A stretch of DNA of 64,000 nucleotides from Paralimibaculum aggregatum (lineage in GTDB: Bacteria; Pseudomonadota; Alphaproteobacteria; Rhodobacterales; Rhodobacteraceae): contig NZ_BSYI01000008.1 of the NCBI RefSeq assembly GCF_030270585.1, positions 91,614 through 155,613 of the forward strand, read 5' to 3'. Of the stretch, positions 28,420 through 41,189 are shown piece after piece. Position 1 is the first letter of the stretch. Each line of letters opens with the position of its first letter. Under the pieces are notes generated by a model that did no database searches, was not told where the DNA came from, and saw only the letters and a program-made list of their open reading frames with translations. Position numbers and translations under genes: made by a program.

Positions 28420-28992
28420 ATGCCCGCATCCGAGACCCTGCCCGAGCCCGCCCCGCCGGAAGAGCCGCAGCTGAGCAGCTTCATCCGCACGATCCCGGAT
28501 TTCCCGGTTCCGGGCATCCAGTTCCGCGACGTCACCACGCTGTTCCAGGACGCCCGGGCCTTCCGCCGGGCGGTGGACGGGCTCTCCGCGCCGTTCGCCG
28601 ATCGCGGGCTCGAGGTGATCGCGGCGATGGATGCGCGCGGCTTCATCCTCGGCGGTGCGATGGCCTATGCGCTCGGCCTGCCCTTCGTGCCGATCCGCAA
28701 GAAGGGCAAGCTGCCGGGCACGACGCTGATGGAATCCTACACGCTGGAATACGGCGAGGCCTCGGTGGAGATCCACGAGGACGCCTTCGCCGCCGGCGCC
28801 CGGGTGCTGCTGATCGACGACCTGATCGCCACCGGCGGCACCGCGATCGCCGGGGTCAGGCTGATCGAACGGCTCGGCGGCGAGCTGGTGGCGGCGGGCT
28901 TCGTGGTCGACCTCCCCGATCTCGGCGGGCGCCGCAAGCTCGAGGCGATGGGTGTCGAGACCCATGTGCTGATGGCGTTCGACGGCGAATGA
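28420..28992 (+). CDS. apt: Adenine phosphoribosyltransferase
   Basis: Apt makes AMP from adenine and PRPP. 190 aa: FPVPGIQFRDVTTLF near the start, AMDARGFILG, and the PRPP loop VLLIDDLIATGGTA (near 128-141). GAGGAG precedes the ATG. Its stop overlaps the start of the next gene in an ATGA. It probably salvages adenine made by mtnP upstream. Confidence 0.96.
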   Translation: MPASETLPEPAPPEEPQLSSFIRTIPDFPVPGIQFRDVTTLFQDARAFRRAVDGLSAPFADRGLEVIAAMDARGFILGGAMAYALGLPFVPIRKKGKLPGTTLMESYTLEYGEASVEIHEDAFAAGARVLLIDDLIATGGTAIAGVRLIERLGGELVAAGFVVDLPDLGGRRKLEAMGVETHVLMAFDGE

Positions 28993-30602
28993 GCGCGCCC
29001 GCCACCGGCCCCTCCGCCGCAGATGTCATCGCCGGCCGGCTCTTCGATGCCGGGGTGCGCCAGGCCTTCGGCATTCCCGGCGGCGAGGTGCTGACGCTGG
29101 TCGATGCGCTGGAGCGGGCCGGCATCCGCTTCCGCCTCGCCAAGCACGAGAACGCCGCCGGCTTCATGGCCGAGGGCGCCTGGCACGCCACCGGCGCCCC
29201 GGCCGTGCTGGTGGCCACCGTCGGGCCGGGGCTGGCCAATGCCTTCAACGTCGCCGCCAATGCCGAGCAGGACCGGGTGCCGCTGATCCTGCTCTCGGGC
29301 ATGATCGACCCGGCCGAGGCGCTCACCTTCACGCACCAGGTGTTCGACCATGCCGCGGTGTTCCGCACCGTCTGCAAGGCCAGCTTCCGCGCCGAGCAGG
29401 GCGCGGTGGACGCGATGATGGACAAGGCGATCGGCCTCGCCATGGCGCCGCGCAAGGGGCCGGTGCATATCGACCTGCCGGTGGCGCTGGCCGGCGCCGC
29501 ACAGCCCGCCCCGCGCGACCGGCGCCGCCCGCCCGCGCTGCCCGCGGCGCCGGCCGGGCCGGCGCTGGAGACCGCGCGGGCGCGCTTTGCCGCGAGCCGC
29601 CGCCCGGTGATCATGGCCGGGCTCGACATCCTCGAGGAGCCGGACGGCCCGGCCCGGCTGCGCGCCGTGGCGGAGCGCCACGCGATCCCCGTCGTCACCA
29701 CCTACAAGGCCAAGGGCATCCTGCCGGAGGACCATCCGCTGGCCCTCGGCGGCCACGGGCTCAGCCCGAAATCCGATGCGGCGGTGCTGCCGGTCTTCGC
29801 CGAGGCGGACCTGGTGATCGCCGCCGGCTACGACCCGATCGAGATGCGCATCGGCTGGCGCGACCCCTGGGACCCGGCGAAGGCGATCGAGTTCGCCCAT
29901 GCGCCGAACACCCACGACATGCATCACGCCGCGCTCTCCTGGGTCTGCGGCGTCGCCGAGGGGCTGGAGGCGCTGACCGCGGATGCCGCGCCGAAACCGG
30001 GCTGGGACCATGCCCGGCACCGCGAGGCGCTGGCGGCGGCCTTCGCGCCCGGCGATGCCTGGGGGGCGGACCGGGCCATCGCCGAGCTGCTGGCGGCGCT
30101 GCCGCCGGAGGCCGTCACCACCGCCGATTCGGGCGCGCACCGGATCCTGCTCAGCCAGCAGCCCTATGCGCGGCGGCCGCGGGCGCTGCTGCAGTCCACC
30201 GGGCTCTGCACCATGGGCTGCGCGCTGCCGCTGGCGCTCGGGCACCGGCTCGCCGACCCGGCGCGCCCGGCGGTGGCCTTCATGGGCGATGCCGGGCTCG
30301 AGATGGTGCTGGGCGAGCTGGCGACCCTGCGCGACAGCGGCGCGCCGGTGGTGGTGGTGGTGCTGGCCGACCGCAGCCTCGCGCTGATCGAGCTGAAGCA
30401 GCGGCGCATGGGGCTGCAGAACGCCGGGGTGGATTTCGCGGCGACCGACTTCGCGGGCCTCGCCGAGCTCTTCGGCGGGCGGGGCGTGCGGGTCTCGGCG
30501 CCCGGCGAGGCCGGGCCGGCGATGGCGGCGGCGCTGGAGGCCGAACGCTTCACGCTGATCGAGGTGGCGCTGCCGCGGCGCGCCTATGACGGGCTGTTCT
30601 GA
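28989..30602 (+). CDS. ThDP-dependent enzyme, acetolactate synthase-like
   Basis: 537 aa with the three-domain ThDP layout: the Pyr domain with the activating Glu54 in KHENAAG, a central domain (about 190-320), and the PP domain with GDAGLEM (near 433). In the GDG-x(24-27)-N motif the usual Asn is replaced by Asp (LADRS, near 461), which still can bind metal. Resembles the broad 'thiamine pyrophosphate-binding protein' group rather than true IlvB; the reaction is unknown. Four-base overlap with apt implies coupled translation. Confidence 0.85.
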   Translation: MSAPATGPSAADVIAGRLFDAGVRQAFGIPGGEVLTLVDALERAGIRFRLAKHENAAGFMAEGAWHATGAPAVLVATVGPGLANAFNVAANAEQDRVPLILLSGMIDPAEALTFTHQVFDHAAVFRTVCKASFRAEQGAVDAMMDKAIGLAMAPRKGPVHIDLPVALAGAAQPAPRDRRRPPALPAAPAGPALETARARFAASRRPVIMAGLDILEEPDGPARLRAVAERHAIPVVTTYKAKGILPEDHPLALGGHGLSPKSDAAVLPVFAEADLVIAAGYDPIEMRIGWRDPWDPAKAIEFAHAPNTHDMHHAALSWVCGVAEGLEALTADAAPKPGWDHARHREALAAAFAPGDAWGADRAIAELLAALPPEAVTTADSGAHRILLSQQPYARRPRALLQSTGLCTMGCALPLALGHRLADPARPAVAFMGDAGLEMVLGELATLRDSGAPVVVVVLADRSLALIELKQRRMGLQNAGVDFAATDFAGLAELFGGRGVRVSAPGEAGPAMAAALEAERFTLIEVALPRRAYDGLF

Positions 30603-30701
30603 GCGGCGGCAGGCCGGGGCCGCCGCCGCCCCCACCCCTGAGATGTCGCGGCGGCTGCGGCGGCATCGCGGCCCACCCATGGTCGGCGGCGGGGGCCCGG
30701 C

Positions 30702-31955
30702 TCAGAGGATCAGCGTCGCGCGGAAATCGTTGACATTGGTCAGCGTCGGCCCGGTGATCACCTGGTCGCCCAGCGCCTCGAAGAAGCTGTGCGCGTCGTT
30801 CTCGCCGAGCATGGCGAAGGCGTCGAGCCCGGCGGCGCGGGCCCGTGCCAGGGTGTCCGGCCCGATCACCGCGCCGGCGACCTCCTCGGCGCCGTCGACC
30901 CCGTCGGTGTCGCCGGCCAGCGCATGCACCGCCGCGCCCTCCAGCGCCAGCGCATGCGCCAGCAGGTATTCGACGTTGCGCCCGCCCCGGCCATGGCCGC
31001 GCAGGGTCACCGTGGTCTCGCCGCCGGAGAGCAGCACGCAGGGCGCCCTTGCCGGCTGGCCGCGCCGCAGCACCTGCTGCGCGATGCCCGCCAGCACCCG
31101 GCCGACCTCGCGCGCCTCGCCCTCGAGGCTGTCGCCGAGGATCAGCGGCGTCACCCCGGCCGCGCGCGCCGCCTCCGCCGCCGCCTCGAGCGAGCGCTGC
31201 GGCGCCGCGATGATGCGGTTCTCGGCCCGCGCGAGGCGCGGATCCTCCGGCGCCGGGCAGCCTGCCCCGGCCGCCAGGTGCCGTGCCACCGAGGCCGGCG
31301 GCTCGACGCCGTAGCGCGCCAGGATCGCCGCGGCATCCGCCGGCGTCGAGCGCTCGCCCACCGTGGGGCCGGAGGCGATCACCTCGGGCGCGTCGCCGGG
31401 CACGTCGGAGATCAGCAGCGCCAGCACCCGCGCCGGATGCGCCGCCGCCGCCAGCCGCCCGCCCTTCACCCGCGAGAGATGCTTGCGCACGCAGTTCATC
31501 TCGCCGATCGCCGCGCCGCAGGCCAGCAGCATCCGGTTCACCGCCTGCTTCTCGGCGAAGCTGATGCCCTCGGCCGGCAGGGTCAGCAGCGCCGAGCCGC
31601 CGCCCGAGACCAGCGCGATGACGAGATCGTCCGCGGTGAGGCCCGAGACCGCGCCGAGCACGCGCTCGGTGGCGGCCAGCCCGGCATCGTCGGGCACCGG
31701 ATGCGCGGCCTCGAGGATCTCGATCCGCCGGCAGGGGCGGGCATGGCCGTAGCGGGTGACCACCACGCCCTCGAGCGGGCCCGGCCAGGACGCCTCCAGC
31801 GCCTCGGCCATGCGGGCCGAGGCCTTGCCGGCGCCGACCACCACGGTGCGGCCCTTCGGCGGCTCCGGCAGGTGCCCGGCGACCACCTTCATCGGGTCGG
31901 CCGCGGCGACGGCGGCGTCGAAGAGCGAGATCAGGAATGCGCGCGGATCGGTCAT
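30702..31955 (-). CDS. Glycerate 2-kinase (DUF4147/TtuD type)
   Basis: A 417-aa kinase once called hydroxypyruvate reductase or TtuD. It phosphorylates D-glycerate to 2-phosphoglycerate in serine, glyoxylate or tartrate catabolism. Clear signatures: VVVGAGKASARMAEALE, ALVSGGGSALL (near 112), ISDVPGD, and LSGGETTVTLRG...GGRN. AAAAGGG precedes the ATG at 31955, which overlaps the stop of the EamA transporter in an ATGA, so the transporter may move a related sugar acid or amino acid. Confidence 0.9.
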   Translation of the reverse strand: MTDPRAFLISLFDAAVAAADPMKVVAGHLPEPPKGRTVVVGAGKASARMAEALEASWPGPLEGVVVTRYGHARPCRRIEILEAAHPVPDDAGLAATERVLGAVSGLTADDLVIALVSGGGSALLTLPAEGISFAEKQAVNRMLLACGAAIGEMNCVRKHLSRVKGGRLAAAAHPARVLALLISDVPGDAPEVIASGPTVGERSTPADAAAILARYGVEPPASVARHLAAGAGCPAPEDPRLARAENRIIAAPQRSLEAAAEAARAAGVTPLILGDSLEGEAREVGRVLAGIAQQVLRRGQPARAPCVLLSGGETTVTLRGHGRGGRNVEYLLAHALALEGAAVHALAGDTDGVDGAEEVAGAVIGPDTLARARAAGLDAFAMLGENDAHSFFEALGDQVITGPTLTNVNDFRATLIL

Positions 31956-32983
31956 GGGCCCTTTTTGTCGTCTGCGTGGTCCGGTGTCCATGGCGTCTCG
32001 CCGCGAAACTGCACGCGCGGGCGCACCGGCCGGCCCTCGCGCCAGGCGACGAACATGCCGGCGCCGACGATCAGCGCCATGCCGGCGAGGCTGAGCGGGT
32101 CCGGCACCGCGCCCCAGATCGCCAGGTCCAGCGCCCCCATCATCGGCAGATAGGCGTATTCGAAGGGCGCGATGCGGCTCGCCTCCGCCGCCTTGTAGGC
32201 CGCCAGCGAGGCCAGCATGCCGACGAGATGGGTCACCGCCGTGGCCAGCAGCAGCACCAGCGCCAGCCCGCCGAGCGGCAGCCAGCCCTCGAGCAGGAAC
32301 GGCCAGGCGGCGCGGCTCTCCGGCGCCAGCCCGAGCAGCGGCACCGCGAGGATGCCGAGCCCGCCGAGCCCGGTATAGAGCAGGTTGTGCGTGAAGGTCA
32401 GCGCGAAGCTCGGCTGGTCGCGGCAGCGCCAGCGCGTCATCACCACCGCCAGCGCATAGCAGGTCGCCGCCCCCACCGGCAGCAGCGCCGCCGCGCGAAA
32501 CCCCTCCATGCCGGGGCGCACGATCATCAGGACGCCGAGGAACCCCGCGATCACCGCCGCCACCCGGCGCGGCCCGATCGGCTCGCCGAGCAGCAGCGCC
32601 GCGAGGAGCGTGATCAGCAGCGGGCCGACATAGAACGCCGCCCCCGCCTCGGCCAGCGGCAGGAAGGGCAGCGAGCTGTAGAACATCAGATAGGCGCCGG
32701 TCATCACCAGGGCGCGCAGCAGCGGCCAGCGCCAGCGCGTCGGGATCAGCTCGTGCCGGCGGCCGAGGAGGTGCACCACCACGACCAGCAGGCCGAGCAC
32801 CGCGGCCGAGCGGATCAGCTGCATCTGCCAGATCGAGATCGAGCCGGCGACCAGCTTCACCGTCACGTCCTGCAACGCGAAGCCGGTCATGGCGATCAGG
32901 ATCAGCGGCGTCGCGCCGAGGCGCAACGCGATCTGGCCGCCGGCACGGGCGGCGGCGGCGGGCGGCTGTCGGGGCGCATCCAT
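31952..32983 (-). CDS. EamA/DMT-family transporter
   Basis: 343 aa with ten predicted membrane segments in two EamA repeats. The pattern FALQDVTVKLVAGSIS...QLIR in the first repeat and SRIAPFEYAYLPMMGAL in the second are typical. Substrate unknown. Four-base overlap with the glycerate kinase gene suggests one operon. Confidence 0.85.
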   Translation of the reverse strand: MDAPRQPPAAAARAGGQIALRLGATPLILIAMTGFALQDVTVKLVAGSISIWQMQLIRSAAVLGLLVVVVHLLGRRHELIPTRWRWPLLRALVMTGAYLMFYSSLPFLPLAEAGAAFYVGPLLITLLAALLLGEPIGPRRVAAVIAGFLGVLMIVRPGMEGFRAAALLPVGAATCYALAVVMTRWRCRDQPSFALTFTHNLLYTGLGGLGILAVPLLGLAPESRAAWPFLLEGWLPLGGLALVLLLATAVTHLVGMLASLAAYKAAEASRIAPFEYAYLPMMGALDLAIWGAVPDPLSLAGMALIVGAGMFVAWREGRPVRPRVQFRGETPWTPDHADDKKGP

Positions 32984-33069
32984 GGTGCGATCCTGACCGG
33001 GCCGCGCCGTCCGGTCTCACAGGAAAACGGCAGCCGGTGTCGCTTCCATGCGCCGCGCCGGCGCCGGCC

Positions 33070-33405
33070 TCAGCGCACCTTCAGATCCGAGGCGCGGCAG
33101 GCCACGGTGGCGCCGTCGACCGTGAGGCTCGCCTCGCTGCCCTGGCCGCGCAGCTCGACCCGATCGGTGGCATAGCGGAAGCCGCTCGCCACCTTGCGCT
33201 CGGGCAGCAGCAGCGCCGCCGGGCCGAGCCCGATCACCGTGGCGATGCGGCTGACCGGGTTGAAGGCCACCGTGATCCCCACATTCTGCTCGCAGGCATA
33301 GACGGTCTCGCGGGTCGTGTCCGGGTCGTCGCCCGAGCAGCCCGCGAGCCCCATCACCGCCGTCATCAGCCCCGCGCCAGCCCGCACGCACGCACCGCCC
33401 CGCAT
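33070..33405 (-). CDS. MliC-type lysozyme-inhibitor lipoprotein
   Basis: 111 aa with a lipoprotein signal peptide and lipobox LAGC at Cys23. The rest matches the MliC fold: YACEQNVGITVAF, then a Cys in the last strand (VACRAS), the pair being the conserved disulphide. Probably blocks C-type lysozyme in the periplasm. GGGAGGGG lies before the ATG at 33405. Fourteen bases after gyrB on the same strand, so perhaps in the same transcript. Confidence 0.75.
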   Translation of the reverse strand: MRGGACVRAGAGLMTAVMGLAGCSGDDPDTTRETVYACEQNVGITVAFNPVSRIATVIGLGPAALLLPERKVASGFRYATDRVELRGQGSEASLTVDGATVACRASDLKVR

Positions 33406-33418
33406 CCGATCCCCTCCC

Positions 33419-37078
<3,660 letters not shown>

Positions 37079-37082
<4 letters not shown>

Positions 37083-38197
37083 ACCCGCATCGGCATCACG
37101 ACATAGATCGCCGAGCGGTCGTCGCCCTCCGAGACCACCGTGGGCGAGCCCGGGTCGGAGAAGGCGAAGACCGCGTTCTCGCGCTCGATCTGCCCGGCGA
37201 TCTCGAGGAGGTAGCGCGCGTTGAAGCCGATCTCCATCGGCTCGAACGGATAGGCCACCTCGACCTCCTCGGAGGCGGAGCCGGCATCCGGCGCGTTGAC
37301 CGAGAGCACCAGCCGGTCCTCGTCGAGCGCCAGCTTCACCGTGCGCGAGCGCTCCTGGCTCACCGTCGCGACGCGGTCCACCGCCTTGTAGAAGGCCTGC
37401 GCCTCGACCTCCATGCGCTTGTCGTTCTCGGCCGGGATCACCCGGGCATAGTCGGGGAAGGCGCCGTCGATCACCTTGGAGGTGAGCACCAGCCCGTCCA
37501 CCGCGAAGCGGATCTTGGTCTCGGAGACCGAGACCGCCACCGCCGCGTCGTCGTCGTCGAGCATCTTGCGCAGCTCGCCCACGGTCTTGCGCGGCACGAT
37601 CACGCCGGGCGCGCCGTCGGCGCCCTCGGGCAGCTCGCCGTCGATCCGGGCCAGCCGGTGCCCGTCGGTCGCCACCGCGCGCAGGTGCTTGCCGTCGCGG
37701 TCCTCGGCCACGTGCAGGAAGACGCCGTTGAGGTAGTAGCGCGTCTCCTCGGTGGAGACGGCGAATTTCGACTTGTCGAAGAGCCGGCGCAGCAGCGGCG
37801 CCGCGGCGGTGTAGTCGCAGGCGAATTCCGCGGAGGCCATCATCGGGAAGTCCTCCTTGGGCAGCGTCGCGAGCTGGAAGCGCGAGCGCCCGGCGGAGAC
37901 CTCGAGCCGGCCGGTATCGGGCTCGGCGGTCAGCGTCAGCTCGGCGCCGTCCGGCAGCTTGCGGACGATCTCGTGCAGCAGATGCGCGGCCACCGTGGTG
38001 GCGCCGGGGCGGTCGATCTCGCCGGCGATCTTCTCGACGATCTCGATGTCGAGATCGGTGGCGCGCAGGCTGAGGCTGTCGTCGCGCGCATCGAGCAGCA
38101 CATTGGCGAGGATCGGGATGGTGTTCTTGCGCTCGACCACGCCCTGGGCGCGGCTCATCGCCTTCAGGAGGGCGGCGCGATCGATGCGGAGTTTCAT
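37079..38197 (-). CDS. dnaN: DNA polymerase III beta subunit (sliding clamp)
   Basis: 372-aa clamp with three similar domains. MKLRIDRAALLKAMSRAQGVVERKNTIPIL opens it; the C-terminus ends MPMRV as in clamps with the conserved MPMR(L/V) tail. It lies 121 bp after the RidA-like gene and overlaps recF. Confidence 0.98.
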
Positions 38198-38318
38198 GGG
38201 CTCTGGTCCTGGTCTCGGAAGCTGTGGCGCAGCGCGCGCGCCGGGCGACCGAGCCTATCGAAAAGCGCCCCGCGCGCAATCCCCGGAAGCCGGGATTTCG
38301 CCGCGGAGGGGGCGGCGC

Positions 38319-38744
38319 CTAGCCGCCGGCGTCGTGCAGCACCGCATCGACCTCGATCTCGACGAGCCAGTCCGGGTTCACGAAGCGGCTCACCGCCATG
38401 ATGGTGTCCACCGGCTTGGCCTCGCGGCAGAAGCGGGCGCGCACCGCGACCACGGCCTTCCAGTCCTCGATATCGGTGAGAATCAGCCGGGTGCGCACCA
38501 CGTGGCGCCAGCCGGCCCCGGCCCGGGCCAGCGCCTCGCCGGCGATCTCGAAGCAGCGCTCGGCCTGCGCCGCGGCATCGCCGATGCCCACCGTGCGGCC
38601 GTCGGCATCCACCGGGGCGGTGCCGCCGACCGAGATCCAGGGCCCGACCCGGACCGCCCGCGCGAAGCCGACGATATCCTCCATCGGATTGCCGTTGAGC
38701 ACGAGGCTGCGCTGCATCGGCCGCTCCGACGGAGCGCCGCTCAT
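38319..38744 (-). CDS. RidA/YjgF-family protein
   Basis: A 141-aa RidA-fold protein; RidA enzymes remove reactive enamine/imine intermediates such as 2-aminoacrylate. Seen here are ISVGGTAP near 38, the Arg in VVRTRLIL and the conserved IEVDAV end. The Arg needed for imine hydrolysis seems present (VRTR). The ATG overlaps the dnaA stop in an ATGA. A RidA-like gene coupled to dnaA and preceding dnaN is not part of the usual replication operon, and no functional link is known. Confidence 0.88.
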   Translation of the reverse strand: MSGAPSERPMQRSLVLNGNPMEDIVGFARAVRVGPWISVGGTAPVDADGRTVGIGDAAAQAERCFEIAGEALARAGAGWRHVVRTRLILTDIEDWKAVVAVRARFCREAKPVDTIMAVSRFVNPDWLVEIEVDAVLHDAGG

Positions 38745-40183
38745 GCCTCGAGCATCCGGCGCAGCAGCTCGATATCCTCGGCGAGCTGCGGGTCGGTGGC
38801 CTTCAGCTCCTCGATCTTCTTCACCGCGTGGATCACCGTGGTGTGGTCGCGTCCGCCGAAGCCGCGCCCGATCTCCGGCAGCGACTTGGTGGTGAGCTGC
38901 TTGGCGAGGAACATCGCCACCTGCCGCGGCCGGGCCACCGCGCGGGCGCGGCGGGCCGAGACGATGTCGGACATGCGCAGGCGGTAATGGTCGCAGACCT
39001 TGCGCTTGATGTCGTCGATCGAGACCTTGCGCTCGGCGCTGCGCAGCAGGTCGGAGAGGCATTCCTGCGTCATGTCGAGATCGATGCGCCGGCCGACCAG
39101 CTGGGCGAAGGCGAACAGCCTGGTCAGCGCGCCCTCGAGCACCCGCACGTTGGAGCTGATCCGGTGCGCGAGGAACTCCAGCACCTTCGGGTCGAGCACC
39201 ACGTCCGGCGCGCCGGCCAGCATCGCATCCGCCTTGGTCTGCAGGATGCCGAGGCGCAGCTCGTAGTTGGTCGGGTGGATATCGACCACCAGGCCCCATT
39301 GCAGGCGCGACTTGATGCGGTCCTCCATCCCGTCCATCAGGTCGGGCGAGCGGTCGCCGGAGATCACGATCTGCTTCTTCTGGTCGATCAGCGCGTTGAA
39401 GGTGTGGAAGAATTCCTCCTGCGTGCTGTCCTTGCCGCAGATGAACTGCACGTCATCGACCATCAGCACGTCGACCGAGCGGAACTGCTGCTTGAAGGTC
39501 ATGGTGTCGCGGAAGCGCAGCGCCTGCACGAATCGGTACATGAACTGCTCGGCCGAGAGATAGAGCACCCGCGCCGAGGGCCGGGTCTCGGCGAGATGAT
39601 GGCCGATGGCGTGCATCAGGTGGGTCTTGCCGAGGCCGACCCCGCCATAGAGGAACACCGGGTTGAAGCTCGCATCGCAGGTCTCGGCGACCCGGCGCGC
39701 GGCGGCATGGGCCAGCTCGTTCGGCTTGCCGACGACAAAGCGGTCGAAGGTGAAGCGCGGGTCGAGCGGGGCCGATTCGAGCGCCTCGCCCGGCGCCGCC
39801 GGCAGCGGCACCGCCACCGGCCCCGGCTGCCGCGCCTGCGGCTCCGGCTGCGCCGGGGTCGCCGCCGGCATCGCGGTCACGGTGGCCGTCGGCATGTCGC
39901 CGGTGGCCACGATCACGTCGATGCGGCGGATGCCGGGCATCAGCGCCTGCAGGCTGCGCAGCAGGTGCAGCCCGTAGTTGCGCTCGATCCAGTCCGCCAT
40001 GAAATGGGTCGGCGCGGCGACGATGGCGAGATCGCTTTCGACGGCCTTGAGCTTCACCGGGCGAATCCACTGCTCCACACAGTCGCGCCCGAGATTCTGG
40101 GACGAGCTGGCAAGCACCGCCTCCCACACCCGGCCGAGATCCTTCGGCGTCTGATCCTTCGTCACCTGCAGTCCGTCCCTCAT
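38741..40183 (-). CDS. dnaA: Chromosomal replication initiator DnaA
   Basis: 480 aa. N-terminal domain I (about 15-90), a Pro/Ala/Gln-rich linker (95-138), AAA+ domain III with Walker A GGVGLGKTH (180-188) and Walker B VLMVDDVQF, and domain IV with the DnaA signature GRGFGGRDHTTVIHAV. The ATG at 40183 has AAAGG seven bases upstream. The preceding gene is a rhodanese, with rpsT next. I see no cluster of DnaA boxes near the gene. Confidence 0.98.
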   Translation of the reverse strand: MRDGLQVTKDQTPKDLGRVWEAVLASSSQNLGRDCVEQWIRPVKLKAVESDLAIVAAPTHFMADWIERNYGLHLLRSLQALMPGIRRIDVIVATGDMPTATVTAMPAATPAQPEPQARQPGPVAVPLPAAPGEALESAPLDPRFTFDRFVVGKPNELAHAAARRVAETCDASFNPVFLYGGVGLGKTHLMHAIGHHLAETRPSARVLYLSAEQFMYRFVQALRFRDTMTFKQQFRSVDVLMVDDVQFICGKDSTQEEFFHTFNALIDQKKQIVISGDRSPDLMDGMEDRIKSRLQWGLVVDIHPTNYELRLGILQTKADAMLAGAPDVVLDPKVLEFLAHRISSNVRVLEGALTRLFAFAQLVGRRIDLDMTQECLSDLLRSAERKVSIDDIKRKVCDHYRLRMSDIVSARRARAVARPRQVAMFLAKQLTTKSLPEIGRGFGGRDHTTVIHAVKKIEELKATDPQLAEDIELLRRMLEA

Positions 40184-40305
40184 CAGTCGGCCTTTCTGTC
40201 TCCGGATGCGCGGCATCGGGCGAGCTTCCGCCAGCGGCGCCGGCACATCTCCCCCCGGCGCGGCCATCCGTTCCCCATTCGGCCCCAGACTTCTGTCTGC
40301 GATCC

Positions 40306-40752
40306 TCAGCTCTGCGCCCAGGGCAGCCCCCGGGCCTTCCAGCCGCCGGCGCGTCCGCGCCGGCCCTCGGCATCGAGATCGCCTTCGAATCCCTCCGCCA
40401 CGTTCGTGCAATGCACCCCCCGGCCCTCGGCCTCGAAGGCCGCCGCCACCGCCTGCGCCGCATGCATCGAGCGCCCGCCGGAGCGGCAGATGAACAGGAT
40501 CCGCGCCGGGGTCTCCTCCCCGATCAGCTCGCGCAGCCGCGGCAGGAAGCCCGGATTCGGGCTCATCACCGGGAACTGCGCCCATTCCACCAGCCAGAGC
40601 GGCCGGTCGATTCCGCCGAGATCCGGCAGGCCGACGAAGGTCCATTCCGCGCGTGTCCGGACATCGACGAGCACCGTTCCGGGCGTCTCGCGCAGGATGT
40701 CGTAAGCGACAGAAGGATCGACGGCGTCGACCCGGGACACCGGTTGGGACAT
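40306..40752 (-). CDS. Single-domain rhodanese-like sulfurtransferase
   Basis: 148 aa with the rhodanese fold: VLVDVRTRAEW near 28 and the active loop CRSGGRS with Cys89, a six-residue loop typical of sulfur-transferring members. C-terminal extension Gly/Arg-rich. The ATG at 40752 is preceded by GGAGAGGA. Located between rpsT and dnaA, 123 bp before dnaA, so it probably shares the dnaA transcript. Confidence 0.88.
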   Translation of the reverse strand: MSQPVSRVDAVDPSVAYDILRETPGTVLVDVRTRAEWTFVGLPDLGGIDRPLWLVEWAQFPVMSPNPGFLPRLRELIGEETPARILFICRSGGRSMHAAQAVAAAFEAEGRGVHCTNVAEGFEGDLDAEGRRGRAGGWKARGLPWAQS

Positions 40753-40813
40753 GGCGTGGTCCTCTCCCTGAGGGGGCAGTCTTTTGCGTTTCCTCTGCCT
40801 ACCGGCGACGCCA

Positions 40814-40957
40814 GATTCGAGGCAATCCTTTTCCGGGTCGACTCGAAATAAAATCAAATTGCGAAACAAATTCAGCAAGTTAACGGCGCGGGGCCCGGCG
40901 GCATCTATATTGCCAGAGTCGTGCGCACGACTGTGCTCGCCCAGCTCTGTTCGAGTC
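40814..40957. promoter_or_regulatory. Cluster of four GANTC (CcrM) sites
   Basis: GATTC 40814-40818, GACTC 40840-40844, GAGTC 40916-40920 and GAGTC 40953-40957. GANTC is the methylation site of CcrM in alphaproteobacteria; four in 144 bp is several-fold more than base composition predicts (about one per 360 bp). Confidence 0.5.
40904..40932 (-). promoter_or_regulatory. Candidate promoter with overlapping 16-bp palindrome
   Basis: AGTCGTGCGCACGACT at 40917-40932 is a perfect palindrome. On the minus strand it is followed 7 bases later by TATAGA (40909-40904), a fair -10 element, so the palindrome would cover the -35 region. This suggests a repressor or activator site controlling the rhodanese-dnaA transcript. 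Confidence 0.45.
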
Positions 40958-41109
40958 TGGACTTTCCGGGGCCTTGCCCTGTTCGCAACAATATTGGTGG
41001 GCCGTCTCGCTGCGGAGACTATAGACGAGCCCCCGCGAAGCGCTCAACAGGGGGAAAGCGCGAACATCACAGTCCGACGAAGTTTCGATGACACGAGCGC
41101 AAGAGCAAT

Positions 41110-41137
41110 CGCACGCAGCCCGGTTGAGCTGCGTGCG
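41110..41137 (-). terminator. Hairpin terminator of rpsT
   Basis: CGCACGCAGC (41110-41119) pairs perfectly with GCTGCGTGCG (41128-41137), loop 8 nt, starting 52 bases past the rpsT stop. On the minus strand ATTGCTCTT follows, only modestly T-rich. Confidence 0.65.
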
Positions 41138-41189
41138 TGTCTTGCAACGTTCAGGCGAATTGGCGGGGCGACGGATCGCCCCCCGGGCG

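Larger units (their letters stand above)
40753..41189. other. Upstream region of the rhodanese-dnaA operon
   Basis: A 437-bp gap with no gene. It has an AT-rich tract (about 40840-40882), four GANTC sites, a candidate promoter with a 16-bp palindrome, and the rpsT terminator at its right end. It is the strongest candidate for dnaA transcription control in the window. Confidence 0.65.

Noticed and set aside
28242..28988. Long N-terminal extension of the ThDP enzyme
   Set aside because: It overlaps apt in another frame; the ATG at 28989 overlapping the apt stop begins the conserved Pyr domain.
38741..41189. Chromosome origin next to dnaA
   Set aside because: No cluster of DnaA boxes was found here, and alphaproteobacterial origins are often away from dnaA.
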